Part shown: piece by piece, positions 27,558-35,257 of the stretch
How the letters are laid out: each line of letters opens with the position of its first letter
How positions within the stretch are numbered: the first letter of the stretch is position 1
Source: Nocardia acidivorans NBRC 108247
GTDB lineage: Bacteria; Actinomycetota; Actinomycetes; Mycobacteriales; Mycobacteriaceae
NCBI RefSeq assembly: GCF_001625085.1
Contig: NZ_BDAW01000042.1
Location: 1 to 64,000, forward strand
Direction: 5' to 3'
Length of the DNA stretch: 64,000 nucleotides
Program-made: the position numbers and the translations under genes
Notes under the pieces: model-generated
Database searches by the model: none
What the model saw: the letters and a program-made list of their open reading frames with translations, nothing else
Told to the model about the DNA's origin: nothing

Positions 27558-28097
27558 CTAGCCGCTCACGGGTTGGTCGTCGCCGGGGGTGGTGGGGACG
27601 GCGATCGCGGGTTCCGTGGTCGCCGGGGGCGTGGTCGGGCGCGCGGGTTCGGTTGTGAGCGTGGGGGGATCGGTGGTGGGGCGGGGCCGGGTGGTGGTCG
27701 GCGGGGTGGTGGTCGAGGGGCGCAGGGGGGTGGTGCGCGAGGCGGTGGTGGGCGCCTCGGGGTCCGGGTCCTGGTCCTTCGAGGTGGTGGTGAGGGTGGG
27801 GATCGGAGTGTGCCGCGGGCCCTGGTCCACCGCTACCCGCCAGGTGGGGGAGGGCGGGATGACGACGCCGGGGGTGGTGGTGCCCGATTGGGCGGAAACC
27901 ACCGGGGCCGCTTGCAGATCCGCGTTCAGCGGCGGCGGCGCGACGTAGGTGTCCTGACCGCCGAGCCCGCAGGCGCCGATGAGTACCAGGCCGAGCGACA
28001 CCGCGCCGACGGCGGCCGCGGCACCGGCGACGGGTGCGGGTAGCCGCCGCCACGAGATGTCGCCGCGGTGATCCGCGCCGGCCTTGTTGCCGTCCAT
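27558..28097 (-). CDS. Membrane-anchored Thr/Pro-rich hypothetical protein
   Basis: A 179-residue protein with a short cytoplasmic N-terminus (MDGNKAGADHRGDISWRRL), one hydrophobic segment (about 21-42, ending LVLIGACGLGG) and a long extracytoplasmic Pro/Thr-rich tail full of TTTPPTTTRP-type sequence. The Cys after the hydrophobic segment sits in IGACG, which weakly resembles a lipobox. Thr/Pro tails of this kind are common on actinobacterial envelope proteins and can be O-mannosylated. Function is not recognised. ATG 28097 has AGGAG eight bases upstream; the GTG at 28106 lies too close to that site. Confidence 0.7.
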   Translation of the reverse strand: MDGNKAGADHRGDISWRRLPAPVAGAAAAVGAVSLGLVLIGACGLGGQDTYVAPPPLNADLQAAPVVSAQSGTTTPGVVIPPSPTWRVAVDQGPRHTPIPTLTTTSKDQDPDPEAPTTASRTTPLRPSTTTPPTTTRPRPTTDPPTLTTEPARPTTPPATTEPAIAVPTTPGDDQPVSG

Positions 28098-28367
28098 GGG
28101 GAGCACTCCTGATTCGTCTCGAGTGGGCTCACCCTAACGGAGGAGGTGTCGCGGTGCCAGGCGGGTCCGCAAGACACATTATTATCTCAAACAGCAATGA
28201 TTCAGATATCGAATCAATAAACTCAGCGTGTTGTGCATACGTGTCGCATGGACATTTCGTTGCCGAGCCGTAATGTGTGTCCAAAGTTACACGTGAGACG
28301 CCCGAAATTAGCCGAGAGACGCGCCGCTTGTTCGCCGAACTCGGTGGGCGTCATCGAGGAGTGGATG

Positions 28368-28625
28368 ATGGGTGCATTCTCGACATCCCCGCAGCGCGCC
28401 ATCGCGCGGTCGGGGGAGCTTGCGGTAGCGAAGTCGCCGCGGTCGTCGGCAATTCTGGCCCGTATCGTCGCCTGGCTGATCTTCCTTGGCGGAGTCGTCG
28501 GCGCGATCCTCGGGATAGCGGGCCTACGGGTCGAGGTAACCGTCGCGGGGCTGATCCTCGCGTGTACCGCCGGTTTGATTCTGCTCAAACTGCGCGCCGA
28601 CGCCGCGGCGCCCGAGAGCCACTGA
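28368..28625 (+). CDS. Small membrane protein
   Basis: An 85-residue protein with two predicted membrane helices: ILARIVAWLIFLGGVVGAIL, then a short RVEV turn and VTVAGLILACTAGLILLKL. The N-terminal 25 residues are polar and the C-terminus is short. GAGGAG precedes two adjacent ATGs (28365 and 28368), and spacing favours the second. The frame is open further upstream to 28233 but without a site. No family is recognised. The upstream DNA is unusually AT-rich for this window. Confidence 0.6.
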   Translation: MGAFSTSPQRAIARSGELAVAKSPRSSAILARIVAWLIFLGGVVGAILGIAGLRVEVTVAGLILACTAGLILLKLRADAAAPESH

Positions 28626-28672
28626 GAATTCGCGAATTCACCACTCCGAATGGCTGCCGATCGAATTCGGCA
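28626..28672. terminator. Two adjacent hairpins between convergent genes
   Basis: A perfect 14-bp palindrome GAATTCGCGAATTC (28626-28639) begins immediately after a stop codon. It is followed by a 6-bp stem TGCCGA / TCGGCA (28655-28672). They lie between convergent stops at 28625 and 28692. Confidence 0.45.
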
Positions 28673-28691
28673 ATCATTCGGTTACCAGTGA

Positions 28692-29714
28692 CTATTTGCG
28701 AATAACCCATTCAAAAGCTGCGGCTTCGGAGCGACTTCCCTCGACGGTCCGGGAGCGATTCGGTTCGCCCAGTTCGGCCAGCAATCGCTCCGATATCGGC
28801 ACCAGGCTCGCCAGCGATTCCGGTGTGAACCATTCCGGTCGAGTGGCGAAGAGCAAATCCTCACTGGAGGTGTTTCCGGACGCCCCGGGTGCGAAGGGGC
28901 AGCCGCCCAAACCGCCGAGCGAGCCGTCAAGGACGCTTGCGCCCGCGGCCAGCGCCGCCAGTGAATTGGCCACGCCCATACCCCAGGTGTCATGGCCATG
29001 GAAGACGATCCGGTGCTCCGGGCAACCCCAGTGCCCCTGCGCGGCGGTGTCCGAGTGCCGCTGCGCGGCGGTGTCCGAGTGCCGCTGCGCGGCGGTGTCC
29101 GAGTGCCGCTGCGCGGCGGTGTCCGAGTGCCGCTGCGCGGCAACCGCACCCACCAGCGCCGCGACCTGTCCGGGATGCGCCTGCCCGAGCGTATCGGCGA
29201 GCACGATATCGCAGGCTCCCGCCGCCCGCGGATCACGCGCGATGGCCAGCACCCGCGCCGGATCCACCGGCCCCTCGAACGGGCAGGTGAAAGTCGTTGC
29301 CAGACAAAGCTGAATCCGCCCGTCCACCGCCCGCGCGAACTCCACGGCCGCGGGCATGGCGGCCAGACTCTCCTCCGTGGTGCGCCCGATATTGGCCTTG
29401 TTGTGCGAATCGGAGACCGAGAAGCAGTACTGGAAGTTCCGCACGCCGGCGGCCGCGGCCTTCTCCACATGCCGCGGCGTGGCCACCCACACCCAGCAGC
29501 GCGCCAGCTCTTCGGGCGTGAGCGCGGCGACCAGTTCGAGCGTATTGGCCATGGGCGGCACCAGATCCGGTCGCGCCATGGAGCCGATCTCCAGCTCCGG
29601 CACGCCCAGTGCGAGCAGTTCGCGCACGATCTCCACCTTGCGTTCGGTGGGCAGCACCTTGCCGGTCAACTGCAAACCGTCACGCAGGGTGACATCCCGC
29701 AGGATCGCCGTCAT
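28692..29714 (-). CDS. HMG-CoA lyase-like (DRE-TIM metallolyase) protein with octapeptide repeat insert
   Basis: A 340-residue TIM-barrel lyase. Family residues are present: RDGLQ near the N-terminus, SVSDSHNKANIG, the metal-binding HGHDTWGMGVAN and the catalytic-Cys loop GGLGGCPFAPGASGN. It probably cleaves 3-hydroxy-3-methylglutaryl-CoA or a related acyl-CoA to acetyl-CoA plus a keto acid. Just before the HGHD strand there is an insert of about 45 residues. It holds four copies of AAQRHSDT, absent from normal family members, where this loop is only a few residues long. The ATG at 29714 has GGAAGGGG five bases upstream. The CoA-transferase gene lies 37 bases upstream in the same operon. Confidence 0.87.
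   Translation of the reverse strand: MTAILRDVTLRDGLQLTGKVLPTERKVEIVRELLALGVPELEIGSMARPDLVPPMANTLELVAALTPEELARCWVWVATPRHVEKAAAAGVRNFQYCFSVSDSHNKANIGRTTEESLAAMPAAVEFARAVDGRIQLCLATTFTCPFEGPVDPARVLAIARDPRAAGACDIVLADTLGQAHPGQVAALVGAVAAQRHSDTAAQRHSDTAAQRHSDTAAQRHSDTAAQGHWGCPEHRIVFHGHDTWGMGVANSLAALAAGASVLDGSLGGLGGCPFAPGASGNTSSEDLLFATRPEWFTPESLASLVPISERLLAELGEPNRSRTVEGSRSEAAAFEWVIRK
29041..29136 (-). repeat. Four in-frame 24-bp tandem repeats in the lyase gene
   Basis: Four identical 24-base units start at 29041, 29065, 29089 and 29113. On the + strand each begins GCGGCGGTGTCCGAGTG and ends CCGCTGC. On the coding strand they encode AAQRHSDT repeated. Sequence identity between units suggests recent expansion. 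Confidence 0.92.
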
Positions 29715-29751
29715 CACAACCCCTTCCGAATGGTCACGAGCGTCATGGTGG

Positions 29752-30963
29752 TCATCGGCCCTCCAGCGCGTCGATCTCGGTGTCCGACAGGCCGAGTAGC
29801 CCCGCGAGCACTTCGCGGGTGTGCTCGCCCAGATCGGGGCCGACATTGCGGATGGGCAGGGACCGTTCGCCGATCACCGGGACGATGCCGGTGAAGCCGA
29901 CCTGTTTGGGTTCGGATGCGCCCACGTCCACCGGGAAGTGCTGAATCATATTGCGCGCGTTGTACTGTTCATCGGCGACGATATCGGCGGCGGTGTAAAT
30001 GGGTCCGCAGGGGATGGCGGCGGCCTCCAATAGCCGCAGGGCCGCATCTCGGGTGTGCCGCCGGGTCCATTCGGCAATGGACGCGTCCAGCCGATCGCGA
30101 TTGCGCCAGCGGCCCGCATTGTCTTGCAGCTCGGGATCGGCCGCGAGATCGGGCCGATCGATGACCTGCATATAGCGCTGGAAGATGGCATCGCCATTAC
30201 CGCCGATAATGATGCTGAAGCCATCGGCGCACGGATACGCGTTGCTGGGCGCGATGCCCTCCATTCGCCCGCCGACGCGTTCGCGATTGATGCCGTAGGC
30301 CAGGTAATCGGGCACCAGCGACTCCATCACCGACAGGATGGATTCATTCAATGCCACATCGATAATGCGCTGCGGCAACGGAACTCGATCATCGGCGCGC
30401 TCGCGCTGGAACAGCGCCATGACGGTGCCGAAGGCGGCGTAGATGCCCGCGATCGAATCGCCGATGGAGACGCCGACGCGCACCGGCGGCCGATCCGGAT
30501 CGCCGACGAGTTCCCGCAATCCGCCCACGGCCTCGGCGACGGCCGCGAATCCCGGCCGCTGCGAGAGCGGTCCGGTCTGCCCGTACGCGGAGATGCGGGT
30601 GATCACCAGATTCGGATTGGCGGCATCGAGCGCCTCCGGCCCGAGCCCCCACTTCTCCAGCATGCCGGGGCGGAAGTTCTCCAGCAGCACATCGCAGTGC
30701 GCGATCAGATCCAGCACGATCGCGCGCCCGGCCTCGGTGCGCAGATCGAGGGTGATCGATTTCTTGTTCCGGTTCACGGTCCGGTACAGCATCGAGGTGT
30801 CGCCACCGTAGAGCCGCCAATTCCGCAGTTCGTCACCGGTTTTCGGGCGCTCCACCTTGATGACCTCGGCCCCGAAGTCGCCGAGTATGCGCCCCGCCGT
30901 CGGCGCGGCCACATAGTTGCCCAACTCCAGAACCCGCACCCCGTCGAGCGGCCGAATCTCCAT
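29752..30963 (-). CDS. CaiB/BaiF-type CoA transferase (family III)
   Basis: A 403-residue family III CoA transferase. The N-terminus LDGVRVLELGNYVAAPTAGR and the segment GDFGAEVIKVERP are the family signature. The catalytic Asp is in VGVSIGDSIAGIYA. These enzymes move CoA between an acyl-CoA and a free acid through a covalent aspartyl intermediate. The operon partner downstream is the HMG-CoA-lyase-like gene, which suggests activation of a hydroxy acid followed by cleavage (inference). The ATG at 30963 is selected because the family N-terminus starts there. Confidence 0.9.
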   Translation of the reverse strand: MEIRPLDGVRVLELGNYVAAPTAGRILGDFGAEVIKVERPKTGDELRNWRLYGGDTSMLYRTVNRNKKSITLDLRTEAGRAIVLDLIAHCDVLLENFRPGMLEKWGLGPEALDAANPNLVITRISAYGQTGPLSQRPGFAAVAEAVGGLRELVGDPDRPPVRVGVSIGDSIAGIYAAFGTVMALFQRERADDRVPLPQRIIDVALNESILSVMESLVPDYLAYGINRERVGGRMEGIAPSNAYPCADGFSIIIGGNGDAIFQRYMQVIDRPDLAADPELQDNAGRWRNRDRLDASIAEWTRRHTRDAALRLLEAAAIPCGPIYTAADIVADEQYNARNMIQHFPVDVGASEPKQVGFTGIVPVIGERSLPIRNVGPDLGEHTREVLAGLLGLSDTEIDALEGR

Positions 30964-31095
30964 GCGGGCAATTCTGCCCTGCGCCGCTCCCCGGAACGCG
31001 AGAAGGCCGATGCGACGTCGAGAGAACGAGGGCTCGTCGCATCGGCCGGGCTTCCCGCACATGTCGCACGCAAGAACAGCATGTGCGAGAAGGGC

Positions 31096-32031
31096 TCAGG
31101 CAGCGCGCGGGGCGACCTGCTCGATAATCGAGTAGTGCTCGGCATTGCCGGTGATGATGGTGCTGGGATCGCCGTGCACGCCGACCGGGACATCGCCCGC
31201 GAGGGTGATGCGGGTGAGGCGACGAGGCTGGGCGTCGTAATCGTCGACGGCGTAGTGCTGGGTGGCGCGGTTGTCCCAGATGGCGACATCGCCGAGCTGC
31301 CAGTTCCAGCGAGTGGTGTTCTCCAGCTTGGTGACCCGGTTCTGCAGCAGCTGGAACAGGGCGGCGGATTCGGCGGCGCTGAGGCCGACGAAATTCTTCA
31401 CGAAGTGCCCGAGCAGCAGGGCGCGTTCACCGGTGACGGGGTGTACGCGCACCACCGGGTGCTCGGTCTCGTAGTAGGTGGATTCGAATTCGGCGCGGTA
31501 CGCCTTGCCCTGATCATTGGGCGCGTGCGAATCACCGCGGTCGGCGGCGTAGTCGTAGGCATTGGTGTGCCGGGCGCGCAGATTCTCCACCAGCGCCTTG
31601 AGCGAACCGGGCAGCGAGTTGTACGCCGCGACGGTGGAGGCCCAGGTGGTCGAGCCGCCGTAGGCGGGCAGGTGCACCGCGCGCAGGATGGACGCCTTCG
31701 GAATGCGGTCCACGAAGGTGACATCGGTGTGCCAGCTGTTGGCGCGGCCGTACTCCGAATCGATGGGCAGCGACTTCACGCCCTTGGAGGTGACCGTCGG
31801 GTGCGGGGTGGTGGGCGCGCCCAGCAGCTGGGCGAACTCGTACTGGCCGTCCTCGGTGAGATGCTCCTGGCCGCGGAAGAAGATGACCTTGTGCTCGTGC
31901 AGGGCGTCCTGGATCACCTTGACGGTCTCCGAGTCCAGCTCGCCGCTCAGTCGGACGCCGTCGACACGGGCACCGATCTTGCTGCCGAGCTTCACCACGG
32001 TGGCGGTGGAGGTGGCGTAATCGACGGACAT
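31096..32031 (-). CDS. TauD-family Fe(II)/2-oxoglutarate dioxygenase (alkyl sulfatase, Rv3406-like)
   Basis: A 311-residue dioxygenase. The metal triad is in WHTDVTFVD (His, Asp) and [12 protein letters not shown] (His), and the 2-oxoglutarate Arg in PRRLTRITL. Similarity to M. tuberculosis Rv3406 runs along its whole length ([33 protein letters not shown]). Rv3406 cleaves alkyl sulfate esters to aldehyde and sulfate, so a role in sulfur scavenging is likely. The ATG at 32031 follows AAAGG by six bases. A copy of the dispersed hairpin repeat lies about 120 bases upstream. Confidence 0.9.
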   Translation of the reverse strand: MSVDYATSTATVVKLGSKIGARVDGVRLSGELDSETVKVIQDALHEHKVIFFRGQEHLTEDGQYEFAQLLGAPTTPHPTVTSKGVKSLPIDSEYGRANSWHTDVTFVDRIPKASILRAVHLPAYGGSTTWASTVAAYNSLPGSLKALVENLRARHTNAYDYAADRGDSHAPNDQGKAYRAEFESTYYETEHPVVRVHPVTGERALLLGHFVKNFVGLSAAESAALFQLLQNRVTKLENTTRWNWQLGDVAIWDNRATQHYAVDDYDAQPRRLTRITLAGDVPVGVHGDPSTIITGNAEHYSIIEQVAPRAA

Positions 32032-32151
32032 GCAGGGCCTTTCGCTCGAACGATTGCGTGGTTCGAGCACACCACCGGGCGCGAGTGTGAGACAGGTTTA
32101 CGCGCAGGCGGAGTGAAAGCCGTTACCCCGACTAACCGCAGAGGTATGCCG

Positions 32152-32186
32152 GGTGGGGATCCCGGCCGAAAGCACGCCGGGATGAC
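32152..32186 (-). repeat. 35-bp dispersed hairpin repeat, copy C
   Basis: Read on the minus strand it begins GTCATCCCGGC and ends GGCCGGGATCCCCACC, with a perfect 8-bp stem ATCCCGGC / GCCGGGAT and a 9-base loop. A further half-unit (GATGGC) lies 21 bases to the right. The site is just downstream of the endonuclease IV gene (stop at 32213) and upstream of the dioxygenase gene. Confidence 0.75.
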
Positions 32187-32212
32187 GGGGTGGTGCGCCG
32201 GGATGGCGCGCG

Positions 32213-32986
32213 TCAGCCGACCTGTTCGCGGAGGAAGGCCAGGTCCTCGGCGACGCCTTCGGCGGGGGTTTCCAGCACGATCGGGGCGTCGCCCACCGCC
32301 TTGCAGACCTCCACCAGGAGTTCGGTATCGATGGTGCCGTCGGCGAGATTGGCGTGCCGGTCCGCACCCGAGTCGAAGGCGTCCCGCGAGGAGTTCAGGT
32401 GCACCAGGTCGATCCGGCCGGTGATGGCCTTGATGCGATCGACGATGCCGAGCAGCTCCTCACCGCCCGCCCAGGCGTGGCAGGTGTCCAGGCAGAAGCC
32501 CGCGCCGAAATCGCCGACGGCCTCCCACAGCCGGGCGATATCGTCGAAATGCCGTGCCATGGCGTGATTTCCGCCCGCGGTGTTCTCGATGAGAATCGGC
32601 ACCGCGAACCCGCCCTTGTCCTGCTGGCGTTCGAAGAGCTTGCGCCAGTTCAGGATTCCCTCGATGATCTCGTCGTCCTTGCGGACATGCCCGCCGTGCA
32701 CGACCAGGCCGAACGCGCCCAGTTCGGCCGCGGCCGCGGCCTGTGCCGCCACCGCGCCGCGCGAGGGCATGCGCAGCCGGTTGTTCAGACTGGCGACATT
32801 GATCTGATACGACGAGTGCACCACCACATCGATGGGGCTGGCTTTGATCTCCGCCGTGAGCGGGTGCGGCTTGGGCTTGTCCCAGCTCTGCGGATCGACC
32901 ACGAACATCTGGATGACATCGGCCCCCAGCTTCTCCCCGAAGCCGATGGGGTCGCCGTCCTGCCGAACGTGTGCTCCTATGCGCAT
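32213..32986 (-). CDS. nfo: Deoxyribonuclease IV (endonuclease IV, AP endonuclease)
   Basis: A 257-residue TIM-barrel AP endonuclease that incises abasic sites in base-excision repair using three zinc ions. Visible family elements are MRIGAHVR at the N-terminus, VVHSSYQINVAS (zinc His), GLVVHGGHV, ILIENTAGGNHAMA (zinc Glu), GFCLDTCHAWAGG, VHLNSSRDAFDSGADRHANL and IVLETPAEG. Length matches M. tuberculosis End (Rv0670). The ATG is at 32986. It is divergent from the first Ser/Thr kinase gene, about 200 bases away. Confidence 0.95.
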   Translation of the reverse strand: MRIGAHVRQDGDPIGFGEKLGADVIQMFVVDPQSWDKPKPHPLTAEIKASPIDVVVHSSYQINVASLNNRLRMPSRGAVAAQAAAAAELGAFGLVVHGGHVRKDDEIIEGILNWRKLFERQQDKGGFAVPILIENTAGGNHAMARHFDDIARLWEAVGDFGAGFCLDTCHAWAGGEELLGIVDRIKAITGRIDLVHLNSSRDAFDSGADRHANLADGTIDTELLVEVCKAVGDAPIVLETPAEGVAEDLAFLREQVG

Positions 32987-33189
32987 GCCCGCCAGCCTAT
33001 CGCCGCCCGCCGACAGGAGATCGTGCTCACTCCTGTTGCGCCGGCGGAATTCGCGGAGATAGTTCGGTAGGACTCGATTGCGCTATGGTTTCGGTGTTTT
33101 CCGGATCGGCCCGAGCACGATCGCCGATCGTTTGCGGTACGTCGAGCGCTGGTGGGTCCCGGCGCAGGCGTAGGAAGTGGGAGCTCGAC

Positions 33190-35085
33190 ATGCTGTCCAG
33201 CGGTGATGTGTTTGCGGAATACGTTATCGAGCGGCAGTTGGGGCGCGGGGGCATGGGCTCGGTGTATCTGGCCAAGCATCCCCGACTGCCCCGGCTGACG
33301 GCGCTCAAGCTGTTGAACCGGGAGATGGTGTTCGACAAGGAGGTTCGCGCGCGCTTCGAGCGCGAGGCGGACCTGGTCGCGCAGCTGGATCACCACAATA
33401 TCGTCACCGTCTACGACCGCGGGCTCGAGGACGGGCAGCTGTGGATCTCCATGCAGTACATCGACGGTGTCGATGCCTCCAGCGTGAATCCGCAGACGCT
33501 GCCGCCCGAGCGGGCCGTGCAGATCGTCGCCGAGACCGCCGACGCGCTGGATTACGCGCACCGCAACGAGGTGCTGCACCGCGATGTCAAACCCGCCAAT
33601 ATCCTGCTGGCGCGCTCCACCGGCGGTAAGGGGGAGCGGGTCTACCTCACCGACTTCGGCATCGCCCGGCTGCGTGATGACAGCGGTCAGAATCTGACCC
33701 AGACCGGAACCTTCACCGCCACACTGGCGTACGCCTCGCCGGAACAGCTGACCGGTTCCGCACTGGACGGTCGCTCCGATCAGTATTCGCTGGCCTGCAC
33801 ACTCTTCTGGCTGCTCACCGGTTCCGGTCCGTTCTCGGCGACCAACCCGGCCGCGGTGATTCAGGGACATCTGCAGCAGCCGCCCCCGCCGGTGAGCAGT
33901 GCCCGCCCCGGCCTGCCCCAGGCGCTGGACATGGTGCTGAACAAGGCCATGGCCAAGCGCCCGGAGGATCGCTTCAACAGCTGCGCCGATTTCGCCGCCG
34001 CGGCCCGGCAGGCGCTCACCTCGCCGAGTTCGCCCGCCATGCCGCTGGTGAATCCGCGCACCACACCGCCCATGCAGACCTATACGCAGGGGCAGAATCC
34101 GACCATGGGACAGCTGGGCATGCCCACCACGGGTGGGCCGCAGCCCACCGCGAACGCCCCGTACACCGGCGGCAGGCATACCGCCGCGCCCGCGCCGGTG
34201 ATTCCGAATCCCTATGCCGCGCAGGGTAATACGGCCACCTCCGCACCGCAGCCACTGTACGGGCAGCAGCCGCCGAATCGGCCGACGAACCAGTACACCG
34301 GCCCGCCGCAGTACAACGTGAGCCAGCCGCAGTACAACGCCGGTGGACCGCAATACAACTACGGCGGCCCGCCCGGTCAGCCGCCGGTCATGGGCGGGCA
34401 GATGGGCGGGCAGCGGCCGCCGCAGCCGCCGAAGAAATCCAATACCGGACTGATCATCGGCATCGTCGCCGGTGTGGTGGTGCTGGTCATCGTCGCCGTC
34501 ATCGGACTGGCCGCGCTGGGCAGCACGAGCGATGGCAACAAGACCACCACCACCACCGCCGCGGGCGGCAGCACCACCAGATCCGCGCCCGCGTCGGCGA
34601 CCACCTCGGTCGCATCCGGTTCGGACAAACCGGTCGATTCCTCCGCGATCAGCAAGGAGTTCTCCCGCCTGGTTCCCGCCACCAAGGACGGCGACACCGG
34701 CTACAACGGCGCCACCTGCTGGCTCGCCGACCCCAAGAGCCCGCCGGACAAGTCCGACGGCGAACCCGACTTCGGCGATTGGGCGGTGCAGTGGCGCTGC
34801 TTCGGCGGCGGCAACAACGGCGACCCGTTCTACCGCATCTACGCGTACTCCTCGGCCGCCAAGGCGCAGTCGGTGGTCAACGGCCTGCACCCGGACAAGA
34901 AGACCTCCGACAGCAGCGGCGGTAAGGCGTACACGAACTACCAGTTCACCGGTAGCGCCCGCCCGCGCATGGTCACCGCCTTCACCGGCGACGCCAATCG
35001 CGGCCAGTACCTGATGTATACCGACGGCGTCGTCGGCAGCATCGACGAAGTGCTCACCTGGTGGCGCTCGGCGCCGTTGAACTAA
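33190..35085 (+). CDS. Transmembrane Ser/Thr protein kinase with extracytoplasmic domain (kinase 1)
   Basis: A 631-residue Hanks-type kinase. Catalytic elements are intact: GRGGMG loop (18-23), Lys40, HRD (130-132), DFG (155-157) and a Thr-rich activation loop TQTGTFTATLAY with candidate autophosphorylation sites. A Pro/Gln/Asn-rich juxtamembrane segment (about 280-415) leads to one TM helix (about 420-440). A Thr/Ser-rich stalk and an extracytoplasmic domain of about 150 residues with two Cys follow. The ATG at 33190 has GGGAG seven bases upstream. Kinase 2 follows 172 bases downstream on the same strand, with a near-identical N-terminal sequence. The external ligand is unknown. Confidence 0.93.
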   Translation: MLSSGDVFAEYVIERQLGRGGMGSVYLAKHPRLPRLTALKLLNREMVFDKEVRARFEREADLVAQLDHHNIVTVYDRGLEDGQLWISMQYIDGVDASSVNPQTLPPERAVQIVAETADALDYAHRNEVLHRDVKPANILLARSTGGKGERVYLTDFGIARLRDDSGQNLTQTGTFTATLAYASPEQLTGSALDGRSDQYSLACTLFWLLTGSGPFSATNPAAVIQGHLQQPPPPVSSARPGLPQALDMVLNKAMAKRPEDRFNSCADFAAAARQALTSPSSPAMPLVNPRTTPPMQTYTQGQNPTMGQLGMPTTGGPQPTANAPYTGGRHTAAPAPVIPNPYAAQGNTATSAPQPLYGQQPPNRPTNQYTGPPQYNVSQPQYNAGGPQYNYGGPPGQPPVMGGQMGGQRPPQPPKKSNTGLIIGIVAGVVVLVIVAVIGLAALGSTSDGNKTTTTTAAGGSTTRSAPASATTSVASGSDKPVDSSAISKEFSRLVPATKDGDTGYNGATCWLADPKSPPDKSDGEPDFGDWAVQWRCFGGGNNGDPFYRIYAYSSAAKAQSVVNGLHPDKKTSDSSGGKAYTNYQFTGSARPRMVTAFTGDANRGQYLMYTDGVVGSIDEVLTWWRSAPLN

Positions 35086-35118
35086 GCTCGGTGCCGCCTG
35101 CCTCGGCCCCACTGCAAG

Positions 35119-35214
35119 GTTCGCGGCCCGTCTCGATTCTGGACTGAGTGGAGCGGGGGAGCGAAGCGGAGGAGCGGAGGGAGGGAAGAATCGGGACTCC
35201 CTGGGGCCGCGAAC
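35119..35214. repeat. Long inverted repeat with polypurine loop
   Basis: GTTCGCGGCCC (35119-35129) is complementary to GGGCCGCGAAC (35204-35214). An inner pair CGATTCT / AGAATCG extends the pairing. The intervening ~35 bases (about 35154-35188) are almost all purine. It lies in the spacer between kinase 1 and kinase 2 and could be a terminator or an attenuator-like leader structure. Confidence 0.55.
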
Positions 35215-35257
35215 AGCCGTAGCGCAGCGGAGGCAATGAGGTACTGAAGGGAAATTC

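Noticed and set aside
29041-29136. Possible CRISPR or regulatory direct repeats
   Set aside because: The units are contiguous, identical and in frame inside a coding sequence, so this is a coding tandem repeat.
30055-32424. 789-residue + strand open frame
   Set aside because: It runs antisense to the CoA-transferase and dioxygenase genes. Long antisense frames are normal in GC-rich DNA, and its sequence is Arg/Gly/His-rich with no motif.
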